Both the position numbers and the translations under genes were made by a program. DNA of 33,054 nucleotides, taken from positions 1-33,054 of the forward strand of contig JBBQWR010000054.1 in the NCBI GenBank assembly GCA_038210495.1. Reading direction: 5' to 3'. The notes beneath the pieces were generated by a model. That model did no database searches. It was not told the DNA's origin and saw only the letters and a list, made by a program, of their open reading frames with translations. The DNA comes from JBBQWR01 sp038210495 (GTDB taxonomy: Bacteria; Planctomycetota; Planctomycetia; Pirellulales; DATAWG01). Positions 22,387-29,855 of this stretch are shown here, in pieces (position 1 is the stretch's first letter; each line of letters opens with the position of its first letter).

Positions 22387-23319
22387 ATGAAAGTCAGTAT
22401 CATCGGCGGCGGCGGGTTGGTCGGCTCTTGTGCGGCGTTCGCGCTGCAAATGGGACGCATCGTTCGTGAAATTGCGCTCGTCGACGCCAATGCCGAAATG
22501 GCCGGCGGCCAGGCGCTCGATCTGATGCACGGCGCGTCGCTCATGGCCGATCAGACCATCCGCTCCGGCGGCTACGAGCAAATTCCCGATACCGATCTGA
22601 TCTGCATTACTGCGGGGCTGCGGCGCAAACCGGACGAAAGCCGACTCGATCTGATCAATCGCAATGTCGAGTTGTTTCTGGGAATCCTCGGCGAGATCGG
22701 CAAAGTCGGCCACAAGCCCGACGCGATCGCGCTCGTCGTCTCGAATCCCGTGGACGTGCTGACGTATTTGGCGATCAAGCGTCTCAAGCTGCCGGCCAGT
22801 CGCGTGATCGGATTGGGAACGCAGCTCGACACGATTCGGTTTCGGGCGCTGATCGCGGATCGAATCGGCGCGCCACCGACGCAAGTCTCCGCCTTGATCC
22901 TCGGCGAGCACGGAGACAGCATGGTCCCAATCTGGTCGAGCGCCACGGTGGCCGGATTGCCGCTCGAAAAGTATCCGGGCTGGAGCCACCAAGCGGCCGG
23001 CGAATTGTTCGCCCGAACCAAAGGCTCGGGCGCCGAGGTGATCAAGAAAAAAGGGGGCGCCGGATTCGCCGTCGGCCTAGCGATCAACGACGTGATCGAA
23101 TCGATCGCCCTGGACCGCCGGCGGATCATGCCCATTTCAAGCTTGCAAACCGGTTGCTATGGACTGCGCGACGTGGCGATTAGCGTGCCGACTGTCGTGG
23201 GACGCGCGGGCGTGCTTGGAACACATGAGATCGAGCTATGGCCGAAAGAATCGCAAGCGCTCAAGCTAAGCGCCGGCGTATTGCGGCAAACGATCGACAC
23301 GGTACTGAAGGGAAGATAG
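22387..23319 (+). CDS. lactate/malate dehydrogenase family protein of the BMC locus
   Basis: A 310-residue NAD-dependent 2-hydroxyacid dehydrogenase of the LDH/MDH superfamily. The Rossmann motif GGGGLVG (7-13) with Asp34 points to NAD rather than NADP. The substrate-loop region is TAGLRRKPDESRLDLINRN, with R80 at the specificity position (102 in dogfish LDH numbering) and R86 (109). Catalytic D148/R151 (QLDTIRFR) and H175 (GEHGDSMVPIWS) are present. Arg at the specificity position is typical of malate dehydrogenases, Gln of lactate dehydrogenases, so malate or another acidic substrate is possible. In this pathway it would reoxidise or supply NADH. No encapsulation helix beyond the normal C-terminal helix. 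Confidence 0.9.
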   Translation: MKVSIIGGGGLVGSCAAFALQMGRIVREIALVDANAEMAGGQALDLMHGASLMADQTIRSGGYEQIPDTDLICITAGLRRKPDESRLDLINRNVELFLGILGEIGKVGHKPDAIALVVSNPVDVLTYLAIKRLKLPASRVIGLGTQLDTIRFRALIADRIGAPPTQVSALILGEHGDSMVPIWSSATVAGLPLEKYPGWSHQAAGELFARTKGSGAEVIKKKGGAGFAVGLAINDVIESIALDRRRIMPISSLQTGCYGLRDVAISVPTVVGRAGVLGTHEIELWPKESQALKLSAGVLRQTIDTVLKGR

Positions 23320-23328
23320 TCAATACAA

Positions 23329-23433
23329 AGCCGCGGCATCCTGCCGCGGAGTCTAATTCAATCCGCATTCGAGCAAACCGTTCGACCGGCTCGGCAAATC
23401 CGTTCGCCAACGGCGAGGCAGGATGCCGCGGCT
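23329..23433. repeat. 17-bp inverted repeat before the TIM-barrel gene
   Basis: AGCCGCGGCATCCTGCC (23329-23345) pairs perfectly with 23417-23433. It fills most of the 139-base gap, leaving 25 bases before the next ATG. Confidence 0.85.
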
Positions 23434-23458
23434 ATGTAGGAACAACTCGCCACCAAAA

Positions 23459-24730
23459 ATGCTCAAATCGCTCGATCAAAAACTGGCCGCGATCCATGCC
23501 GATCCGTCGGGCGCCAAGGACTTTATCCTGGCCGATGCGAAAGACGCCGACATGGGCTTTGGCATCGGCGCGCCGGGCATGTCGCCCGAAAGCTTCACGG
23601 GCCAATCGCAGCTTCGCACGTTGGCCGAATATCGCGAGCAGATTCGCCAGGTCGTGCGGCAAGGGCTCGTCGACATCATGTTGATGTCGGCCAGCACCAG
23701 TGCTCAATTGACGATCGCCGAACGACTATTCGAGACGAGTCCTATCACGCCGGCCGGCCGAGCCAACGACGCCAGCGATGTGTTCGTCGTCCGCGGCAAT
23801 CGCTATCTCGATAAACCGGCTCAGCCGTTTCGCTCGGCGTCGCTCGATCATTTGCAGTGCGGCCACGTCTATTGCGACCCCGACGAGCGACCGCTCGGCG
23901 CCAATCTGGGACTCTACAGCGTCACGTTCAACAATCGATTGGACGACGATCTGAAAACGCTTGAGGAGTATAATCGATTTCGCCTCGAAGCCGAGGCGAA
24001 GGGTTTTAGGCACTTTTTGGAAGTCTTCGATCCGAACGCGCCCCTGGGCCTTGCGGCCGATCAGATTCCCGCGTTCGTCAACGATCATATCGCTCGGACG
24101 CTGGCTGGCGTCGCTCCGGCGGGCCGACCCGTGTTTCTGAAGATCGTGTATCACGGTCCGAAGTCGATGGAAGAACTGGTCAAGTACGACCCGCATTTGA
24201 TTGTGGGAATTTTAGGCGGGGCGGCGGGCACGACCTACGATGCCTTCAAGATGCTGGCCGACGCGCAGAAATACGGCGCCCGAGCGGCGCTATACGGCCG
24301 CAAAATCAACAACGCCGAGTGCCAATTGGCGTTCGTCGAATTTCTGCGGATGATTGCTGACGGTTCGATCGCGCCGGAAGAAGCCGTGCGAGCGTATCAT
24401 GGCGTTTTGCAGAAACTAAAAATTCACCCGCAGCGATCGCTCGAAGACGACATGACGTTGCAGACTGCCTCGATGAGCTACGCCGCGGGCAATGCGGCGG
24501 CAAAGCCCAAGACTGTGGTATCGCTGCCGCCTGCGCCCGATTCACATGCCTCTTGCGGTTGCGGCGGGCCCGATCCGGACGTCTGCCACTGCGACGACCA
24601 TGCGGACAGTCACGATCACTCGCACAACAAGAAACCGGCGGCATCCAGCCCCGCGCCGGATTTCAAGAACATGAACGTCGCGGAAAAAATTGCCTACAAC
24701 AAAGCCCGCCGCGATCGGATCTTCAAATAG
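23459..24730 (+). CDS. DhnA/class I aldolase-like TIM-barrel protein with Cys/His-rich tail
   Basis: A 423-residue protein; ATG 23459 (MLKSLDQKLAAIHADPSGAK) is preferred because the longer frame reads through the inverted repeat. Residues about 20-335 look like a TIM barrel of the DhnA/LsrF-type class I aldolase group. VFLKIVYHG places Lys228 where a Schiff-base lysine is expected, and LIVGILGGAAGTTYDAFKML plus RAALYGRKINNAE (275-287) resembles the phosphate-binding strands. A linker follows. Residues 363-389 carry four Cys and six His (SHASCGCGGPDPDVCHC, then HADSHDHSH), likely a metal site. The end NMNVAEKIAYNKARRDRIFK could be a capture helix. Last gene of the BMC operon. Reaction unknown. 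Confidence 0.75.
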   Translation: MLKSLDQKLAAIHADPSGAKDFILADAKDADMGFGIGAPGMSPESFTGQSQLRTLAEYREQIRQVVRQGLVDIMLMSASTSAQLTIAERLFETSPITPAGRANDASDVFVVRGNRYLDKPAQPFRSASLDHLQCGHVYCDPDERPLGANLGLYSVTFNNRLDDDLKTLEEYNRFRLEAEAKGFRHFLEVFDPNAPLGLAADQIPAFVNDHIARTLAGVAPAGRPVFLKIVYHGPKSMEELVKYDPHLIVGILGGAAGTTYDAFKMLADAQKYGARAALYGRKINNAECQLAFVEFLRMIADGSIAPEEAVRAYHGVLQKLKIHPQRSLEDDMTLQTASMSYAAGNAAAKPKTVVSLPPAPDSHASCGCGGPDPDVCHCDDHADSHDHSHNKKPAASSPAPDFKNMNVAEKIAYNKARRDRIFK

Positions 24731-24744
24731 CGTCGCGCCGCCCT

Positions 24745-24765
24745 CGCCATCTGCTGAAGATGGCG
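24745..24765 (+). terminator. hairpin after the last BMC gene
   Basis: CGCCATCT-GCTGA-AGATGGCG, a perfect 8-bp stem 15 bases after the stop at 24730. No T tract follows, so termination strength is doubtful; it may protect the 3' end. Confidence 0.4.
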
Positions 24766-24820
24766 GCCGACAGCGCGCATTTGCGATTCCGCAATAATCC
24801 CGCCGCGCGTCTTCTTTGTC

Positions 24821-24847
24821 ACTCCCGTCTCCCGACGCCCGTCTCCC
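24821..24847 (-). repeat. GGGAGAC/GGGAGTC repeat, inverse of the aldolase-linker repeat
   Basis: ACTCCCGTCTCCCGACGCCC, continuing GTCTCCC: the reverse complement of GGGAGACGGGNGTCGGGAGA, the same repeat family as 22158-22186. Confidence 0.7.
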
Positions 24848-24859
24848 ATCTTGCCCCCG

Positions 24860-25453
24860 TCAATCGGCCGGTTGCAGCGCCTTCTCCGCCGTGACGATCA
24901 TTTGCGCAATATCGACCAGCTTGCGATTCTGGTCGCGGGCTAGCTTTTGCAATCGGCGGAATGCATCCGGTTCGGACAGATTGGCCCGCATCATCATGAT
25001 GCCCTTGGCTCGTTCGATGATTTTCCGGTCTTCGAGCGCTTGGCGGAGGCTGTTTGCCTCCATCTGCAAAGCTTGGAATTGGGCGAAGCGATACATGGCC
25101 ATCGCGATGGCCGGCTCGAGATTGCCTCGTTTGATCGGTTTTACAAGATAGGCCAGAATATGGTCTTGCTCAGCCCGCTCGATCAGATCGGGATCGTAAT
25201 ACGCCGAGACGAGGATGATCGGCGCCGGCCGCTTGCTATAGATTTCCGCCGCGGCGTCGATGCCGTCCAAGTCAGGCATCTTAATATCGGCGATCACCAA
25301 GTCGGGCTGAAGCTCGTGGCACCGTGCAACGAGTTCCTTGCCATTGGCGGCGATACCGACAACTTGGTGGCCCATGTCGGGAAGCACTCGCTGAAAATAT
25401 TCGCGCATGTCGGCTTCATCGTCGGCCACCACGATCCGCAACGATTGAGTCAT
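24860..25453 (-). CDS. response regulator with ANTAR RNA-binding domain
   Basis: A 197-residue two-domain protein. The receiver domain (about 1-120) has the acidic pair in VVADDEADMREYF, the phospho-acceptor Asp in LVIADIKMPDLDG, SAYYDP and LVKPIKRG with the conserved Lys. The ANTAR domain (about 130-190) has LRQALEDRKIIERAKGIMMM and SEPDAFRRLQKLARDQNRKL. ANTAR regulators bind paired hairpins in nascent RNA and prevent termination; EutV does this for ethanolamine BMC genes in Firmicutes. No cognate histidine kinase lies in the window. It converges on the BMC operon with a gap of 129 bases. A link to the BMC is inference. Confidence 0.92.
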   Translation of the reverse strand: MTQSLRIVVADDEADMREYFQRVLPDMGHQVVGIAANGKELVARCHELQPDLVIADIKMPDLDGIDAAAEIYSKRPAPIILVSAYYDPDLIERAEQDHILAYLVKPIKRGNLEPAIAMAMYRFAQFQALQMEANSLRQALEDRKIIERAKGIMMMRANLSEPDAFRRLQKLARDQNRKLVDIAQMIVTAEKALQPAD

Positions 25454-25632
25454 GACTTTCTCCGATTGCCACTGCCGCCAAGCCGGCCGCGAAACCTCCG
25501 AACCACCTGCATTCTAACGCCACGGCGCCGCGCGGAAAATGAATTAGCGCGATTTTGCCGGTTGGAGCGAGCAAGGGTCAGCCTAGTCGCCGGCAAAGCG
25601 GCTTTCACCAGCAACGACTCCCCAAGGCTTCG

Positions 25633-25664
25633 TTGACTTGCGGGAATTCCCGGCTCATCATAAA
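25633..25664 (+). promoter_or_regulatory. candidate promoter with a 12-bp palindrome
   Basis: TTGACT (25633-25638) and a weak -10 (ATCATA at 25657-25662) flank the perfect palindrome CGGGAATTCCCG (25641-25652), a possible operator. It lies upstream of the gene starting at 25764, in the 310-base divergent gap after the ANTAR regulator; nothing else stands out in that gap. Confidence 0.35.
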
Positions 25665-25763
25665 CATCTTGCCGTTGGTATTCCCGCTCAAATATGGCTT
25701 TCCTTCTACGCGAAATTTGTCGCGGCGCCGGCGGAGCTTATTCGCACAGTAACTAGGTGGTCC

Positions 25764-26585
25764 ATGGCCGATGTTTCGCAATCGATCGGGCTCTTTCGAT
25801 CGTTCATTTTCTTCCTGGCCGCCATCGCGATTGGCGCTGCATGCGGCGCCGAGCCAACCGATAACGACCAGTCCCAGAAATCCGATCTCCTCATTAAACC
25901 CGTGCTGATTCCGGGCGGGATCGCCGACCTGGCTGGCAAGCTGGCCTATGTCGCTAACGATCGCGCGGGGCTCGACGTCCTCAGCCTCGATGGCGGCAAG
26001 CAGTTGTGGACGGTTGCCGATATTCGGGCGCCGCTCATCGTCGTCGGCGATCGTCTCGTGGCACAGGCGCCCGCGAAAGACAAGCCCCGGGCACTGCGGC
26101 TCGTAGTGCTCGACGCCACCAAATCCGGCCCGATCTTGGTCGAATCCGACGTGGTCGCGCTGCCTGAGTGGGTTTCGCTGGACAAGGAACTGGCCAAATC
26201 GTTCACGCTGCAAGTTCGCGCCGAGGGAACCGAAGTCGTCGTCGGCTGGCGAGCCGATGCCTGGTACGCGGGCGATCTGAAAATGTCGGACGAGCAACTC
26301 CAGGCGCGCCGCAAGGCCGCGTCGGGACAGATTCACTTCGATTTGGCGACCGGTAAGACCGAATCCACTCCGCACGCCAAGCCGCGGCAACTCTCCGGAC
26401 CCTTTGAAAGCCGCGACGCCACGCTCGGCAATCTCCGGCTATTGCTTGGCGAAACGGCTAGCGCCGCCGGCGGCGACTTCTCTCGATCGATCAAACGCAT
26501 GCTCCGCGCAACAGACGCCAAGACGGGCAAATCACTCTGGGAACACCCCCTTGCGCCGGAAGTCGTAATTCCTGCGGCCAGATAA
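25764..26585 (+). CDS. exported PQQ-propeller-like protein
   Basis: A 273-residue exported protein. ATG 25764 (MADVSQSIGLFRSFIFFLAA) has AGGTGG in front and a signal peptide; the sequence AIGAACGAEP could be a lipobox with Cys27. Two PQQ/quinoprotein-like blade motifs are seen: GLDVLSLDGGKQLWTV (about 68-83) and LRATDAKTGKSLWEHPL near the C-terminus. The blade count is far below a full propeller, so it is either a short relative or a binding module. No catalytic residues are recognisable. Function unknown. Confidence 0.7.
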   Translation: MADVSQSIGLFRSFIFFLAAIAIGAACGAEPTDNDQSQKSDLLIKPVLIPGGIADLAGKLAYVANDRAGLDVLSLDGGKQLWTVADIRAPLIVVGDRLVAQAPAKDKPRALRLVVLDATKSGPILVESDVVALPEWVSLDKELAKSFTLQVRAEGTEVVVGWRADAWYAGDLKMSDEQLQARRKAASGQIHFDLATGKTESTPHAKPRQLSGPFESRDATLGNLRLLLGETASAAGGDFSRSIKRMLRATDAKTGKSLWEHPLAPEVVIPAAR

Positions 26586-26730
26586 CCGTTGAGACACGGC
26601 GAAACGCTAACTTAACGACTCTGAAGTGGCCAAATCCACGGCCCTGTCGGCTCGGCGACGAGGCTTATACACTTAAGGTTCGTTTCGATTCCCTAGCGGC
26701 CTTGGCGCCGCGGCGCCGATTGATGGTTTC

Positions 26731-27570
26731 ATGGTCGACAATTCTCCCGTCCGCACGCTGGTCCACAAAGGGCTCACGATCGAAGGATATTCGCGGGCGG
26801 CCGTGCAAACGTATTGGCGGATTCCCGAGCTCAAGATCGGCTTCGACTTCGGCGCCCAGCCCTGGTCGTTCATGGGCACCGGCACGTGGTTACTGACACA
26901 CGCACATTTGGACCATATCGCGGCTCTGCCGGTCTATGTCGCGCGGCGGCGGATGATGAAGATGGAGCCGCCGACGATCTACATGCCCGAGTCGAACATC
27001 GAGCACGTCGAAAAGATCCTCAAGCTGTTCACGCGACTGGATCGCGGGCGATTGCCCTGTAAGTTGTTGCCGGCGCGACCGGGGGACGAGATCGAGCTTT
27101 CGCGGGAGCACGTCGTCACGGTCTCGGCGACGCGGCATACCGTGCCCTCGCTGGGTTACGTCGTCTGGGACCGGCGCCGCAAGTTGAGGCCAGAATACTC
27201 GAATCTGGCCGGAGATAAAATCCGCGACCTGCGATTATCGGGCACCGAAGTGACGGAAGAGATTCGCGTCCCGCTACTGGCTTTTCTGGGCGACAGCGCG
27301 CCTGAGGGCTTGGACGCCTGCCCGGCCATGTATCAGGCTAGAGTGCTGATCACGGAGATGACCTTCGTGGCCCCATCGCATCGGAAGGACAAAATACACA
27401 AGTTCGGTCACATTCACATGGACGACATTCTCGAACGCCGCGACCGGTTCCAGAACGAATTGATCATCGCGTCGCATTTCAGCACGCGTTATTTGGACAG
27501 CCGCATCCAAAAGCTGGTCGGCCGGGCGTTTCCCGACATGCTCGGCGGCAGACTGCACCTATGGCTATGA
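26731..27570 (+). CDS. RNase Z-like metallo-beta-lactamase-fold hydrolase
   Basis: A 279-residue MBL-fold protein. The zinc motif THAHLDHIAALP (residues 56-67, H-x-H-x-D-H) matches ribonuclease Z. Later blocks are ATRHTVPSLGYVV (about 131-143), LLAFLGDSAP (metal-bridging Asp), ITEMTFV, and IIASHFSTRY with the final zinc His. RNase Z trims tRNA 3' ends; the protein is slightly shorter than typical long bacterial RNase Z and other phosphodiesterases of the fold are possible. It overlaps the HemW-like gene, so the two are co-translated. The gap upstream (26586-26730) holds only a 14-bp palindrome GGCGCCGCGGCGCC (26704-26717). Confidence 0.85.
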   Translation: MVDNSPVRTLVHKGLTIEGYSRAAVQTYWRIPELKIGFDFGAQPWSFMGTGTWLLTHAHLDHIAALPVYVARRRMMKMEPPTIYMPESNIEHVEKILKLFTRLDRGRLPCKLLPARPGDEIELSREHVVTVSATRHTVPSLGYVVWDRRRKLRPEYSNLAGDKIRDLRLSGTEVTEEIRVPLLAFLGDSAPEGLDACPAMYQARVLITEMTFVAPSHRKDKIHKFGHIHMDDILERRDRFQNELIIASHFSTRYLDSRIQKLVGRAFPDMLGGRLHLWL

Positions 27571-28748
27571 CAGGCGGCACGACCCATGCCGGAGTGAATC
27601 AACTGTCGCCACCGCTCACCATTCGTCCTCGAGCGGCATACGTGCATGTCCCGTTTTGTGCACGTCGCTGTGGCTACTGCAATTTCACGTTAGTCGCGGG
27701 GCGTGGCGATCTAATCGAGCAGTATTTACAGGCTATCGAGATCGAGCTAAGCGCGCTGGGCCAACCGCGGGAGGTCGACACGCTGTTTTTCGGGGGTGGC
27801 ACTCCGACTCAACTCCGGGGCAAACATCTCGACACGCTGCTCGATTCGGTGCTCGCCTGGCATCCTCTCGCGCCGGGCGGCGAATTCAGTGTCGAAGCCA
27901 ATCCGGCCGACCTGGATGCGGACATGGTTCGGCAATTGGCCGATCGCGGCGCGACAAGAATTAGTTTAGGGGCCCAGTCGTTTCAGGAGAAAAAGCTGCG
28001 CGTGTTGGAGCGCGACCACACGGCCGAGCAAATTCGCCGTTCCGTCCGCTGGCTCCGGGACGCAAGCTTGACCGTCTCGCTCGATCTCATCTTCGGCGCC
28101 CCAGGCGAAAAGGCTCGGGATTGGCAAGCCGACTTGCAGTCGGCTTTGACGCTCGATCCGGAGCATATCTCCACATACGGCCTGACGTTCGAGCGCGGAG
28201 CGGCGTTCTGGGGGCGGCTGAAGCGCGGAGAGATCGCCGCGGCGCCCGAGGAATTGGAGCGAGGCATGTACGCCGCGGCGATCGATTCGCTTACGGCGCA
28301 CGGCTTTGAACATTATGAGGTCTCGAACTTCGCTCGGCCCGGCCGGCGCTGTCGACATAACGAGACCTACTGGTCGGGCGACGAGTATTTCGCCGTCGGC
28401 CCCGGCGCCAGCCGCTACGTCAACGGCGCCCGCGAGACGAATCATCGCAGCACGACGATCTACCTTAAGCGAGTGCTCGGCGGAAAGTCGCCGGTCGCCG
28501 AAAGCGAGCAATTGAGTTCCGAAGACCGAGCTCGCGAACTACTCGTCTTCGGGCTCCGAAGAATCGCCGGCGTCGAGAGGCAATGGTTCCATTGCAAAAG
28601 CGGTTTCGACCTCGACACTCTCGCGGGTGAAACGATCGCCAAGCACGTCGCGCTGGGAACCCTCGAAGACAACGGCCATCGCATCCGTCTAACGTCCGAA
28701 GGCCTATTCATCAGCGACGCGATCTGGCCCGACTTATTGATTAAATGA
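27561..28748 (+). CDS. hemW: HemW-like radical SAM protein (coproporphyrinogen dehydrogenase family)
   Basis: A 395-residue radical SAM protein. The 4Fe-4S motif C-x3-C-x2-C appears as CARRCGYC (about 33-40) after YVHVPF. The SAM-binding GGGTPT is in DTLFFGGGTPTQL, with SVEANPADLD, ISLGAQSF, SLDLIFGAPGE, ISTYGLTFERG and the family block HYEVSNFARPGRRCRHNETY, then W and GPGASRYVNG. HemW-type proteins are heme chaperones rather than true HemN oxidases, and the single Cys pattern here fits HemW. The start may be 27561 or the ATGA at 27567; both overlap the RNase Z-like gene. Confidence 0.9.
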   Translation: MAMTGGTTHAGVNQLSPPLTIRPRAAYVHVPFCARRCGYCNFTLVAGRGDLIEQYLQAIEIELSALGQPREVDTLFFGGGTPTQLRGKHLDTLLDSVLAWHPLAPGGEFSVEANPADLDADMVRQLADRGATRISLGAQSFQEKKLRVLERDHTAEQIRRSVRWLRDASLTVSLDLIFGAPGEKARDWQADLQSALTLDPEHISTYGLTFERGAAFWGRLKRGEIAAAPEELERGMYAAAIDSLTAHGFEHYEVSNFARPGRRCRHNETYWSGDEYFAVGPGASRYVNGARETNHRSTTIYLKRVLGGKSPVAESEQLSSEDRARELLVFGLRRIAGVERQWFHCKSGFDLDTLAGETIAKHVALGTLEDNGHRIRLTSEGLFISDAIWPDLLIK

Positions 28749-28826
28749 CCCAGAACCGAAGTTAGACCGGCCGGCGAATCGTCCCCGATTTTGCTTGATC
28801 CCGCCACTCGCCACCCACCGCCCTGC

Positions 28827-29855
28827 CTACGGCGCCGTTTCACTCTCCGACACCACGGCATCGTCGGCCGAGCAACCCGCCGCGACCAGTCCCAGGTCGT
28901 TCAAGAAGATATTGTCGTCGGAGCCACTGAGCCGGCAACAATTGCCCACCAGATACACGACCCGGCCATCTTCAAGTAGCACGTTGCGGCCAGCACCTCC
29001 GTGATTGGCCGCACGGCTGGCGTTCAGCGGTAAATCGGAGGCGATCGCGAACTGAGGCCGCCGCCGATCGCGAACGAACCGGTACACGCCATCCTGCCGA
29101 TAGCCGAGCACATATCCAAAACTGCCTCCCATCTTCCGCCGAATGTCGAGCAATTGCTGTCCGTGAGCGTTTTCCAACTCGTTTACCGTAGGAACTCGAA
29201 ACTCGCCGTCGGAAGCCAATTCAGAGGCCGGACAAACCACGGCCTGCGAATCGTCCAAATAGCGGGCGTCGATCAGCGTCGGCGCACATACGCCCGCCGC
29301 GGCCAGATTGCCTTTCTCGGCGGCGACGGGCAGCAAACCCGAATGATGCTCGCTGTAATCGGTCAGCGCCAACCCCAACTCGCGCAGCTTATTCGAGCAA
29401 GCCGCGACTCGGGCGCTGGCAATATTAGAATGCAGCAGTGGAAACAGCAGCGCGACGCCCACCAGGCAAACCGACACCGCCACGAGCGCATCGCTCCATC
29501 GCCAACCTCGGCTGGGCGACAGCGATTCGCGACCACCGCCTTGAAATTTGAACGCTGAACGAGCCGCTCCCCGCGACGACGCGCGTGAGCTCGCGTCCAT
29601 AAGCGATCCCGGTACGAGCAACGACTCGTCTTGAATCCGCTGCTCCACAAACCGGCAAGTACGGGCAGCGAGTCCCGGGGGCGATTCGATCCGCCCCAAG
29701 TTATCGTTCAACGGCGAGAGCCTGTGGCGCAACGCATCCAATTCGGCGCGCAGCGCTGGCTCGCGACACAAGCGGGCATCGATGTGATCCCGCTCCGCCG
29801 GCTCGAGCGCGTCGAGCAGATAGCCCACCAGGTCTGGTCCGTGCGAATCAGTCAT
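28827..29855 (-). CDS. anti-sigma factor fused to a pseudopilin-like domain
   Basis: A 342-residue membrane protein, the last of a two-gene minus-strand operon; its start overlaps the sigma factor's end by eight bases. The N-terminal cytosolic part (about 1-60: PDLVGYLLDALEPAERDHID, then ALRAELDALRHRLSPL) has the pattern of anti-sigma/zf-HC2-type regulators without the zinc Cys/His cluster. One transmembrane helix (about 126-142, ALVAVSVCLVGVALLFPLLH) is followed by SARVAACSNKLRELGLALTD and a domain like the H-x-N-x-L-P/DUF1559 pseudopilins. A sensor controlling the adjacent ECF sigma factor is the natural reading. Confidence 0.8.
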   Translation of the reverse strand: MTDSHGPDLVGYLLDALEPAERDHIDARLCREPALRAELDALRHRLSPLNDNLGRIESPPGLAARTCRFVEQRIQDESLLVPGSLMDASSRASSRGAARSAFKFQGGGRESLSPSRGWRWSDALVAVSVCLVGVALLFPLLHSNIASARVAACSNKLRELGLALTDYSEHHSGLLPVAAEKGNLAAAGVCAPTLIDARYLDDSQAVVCPASELASDGEFRVPTVNELENAHGQQLLDIRRKMGGSFGYVLGYRQDGVYRFVRDRRRPQFAIASDLPLNASRAANHGGAGRNVLLEDGRVVYLVGNCCRLSGSDDNIFLNDLGLVAAGCSADDAVVSESETAP

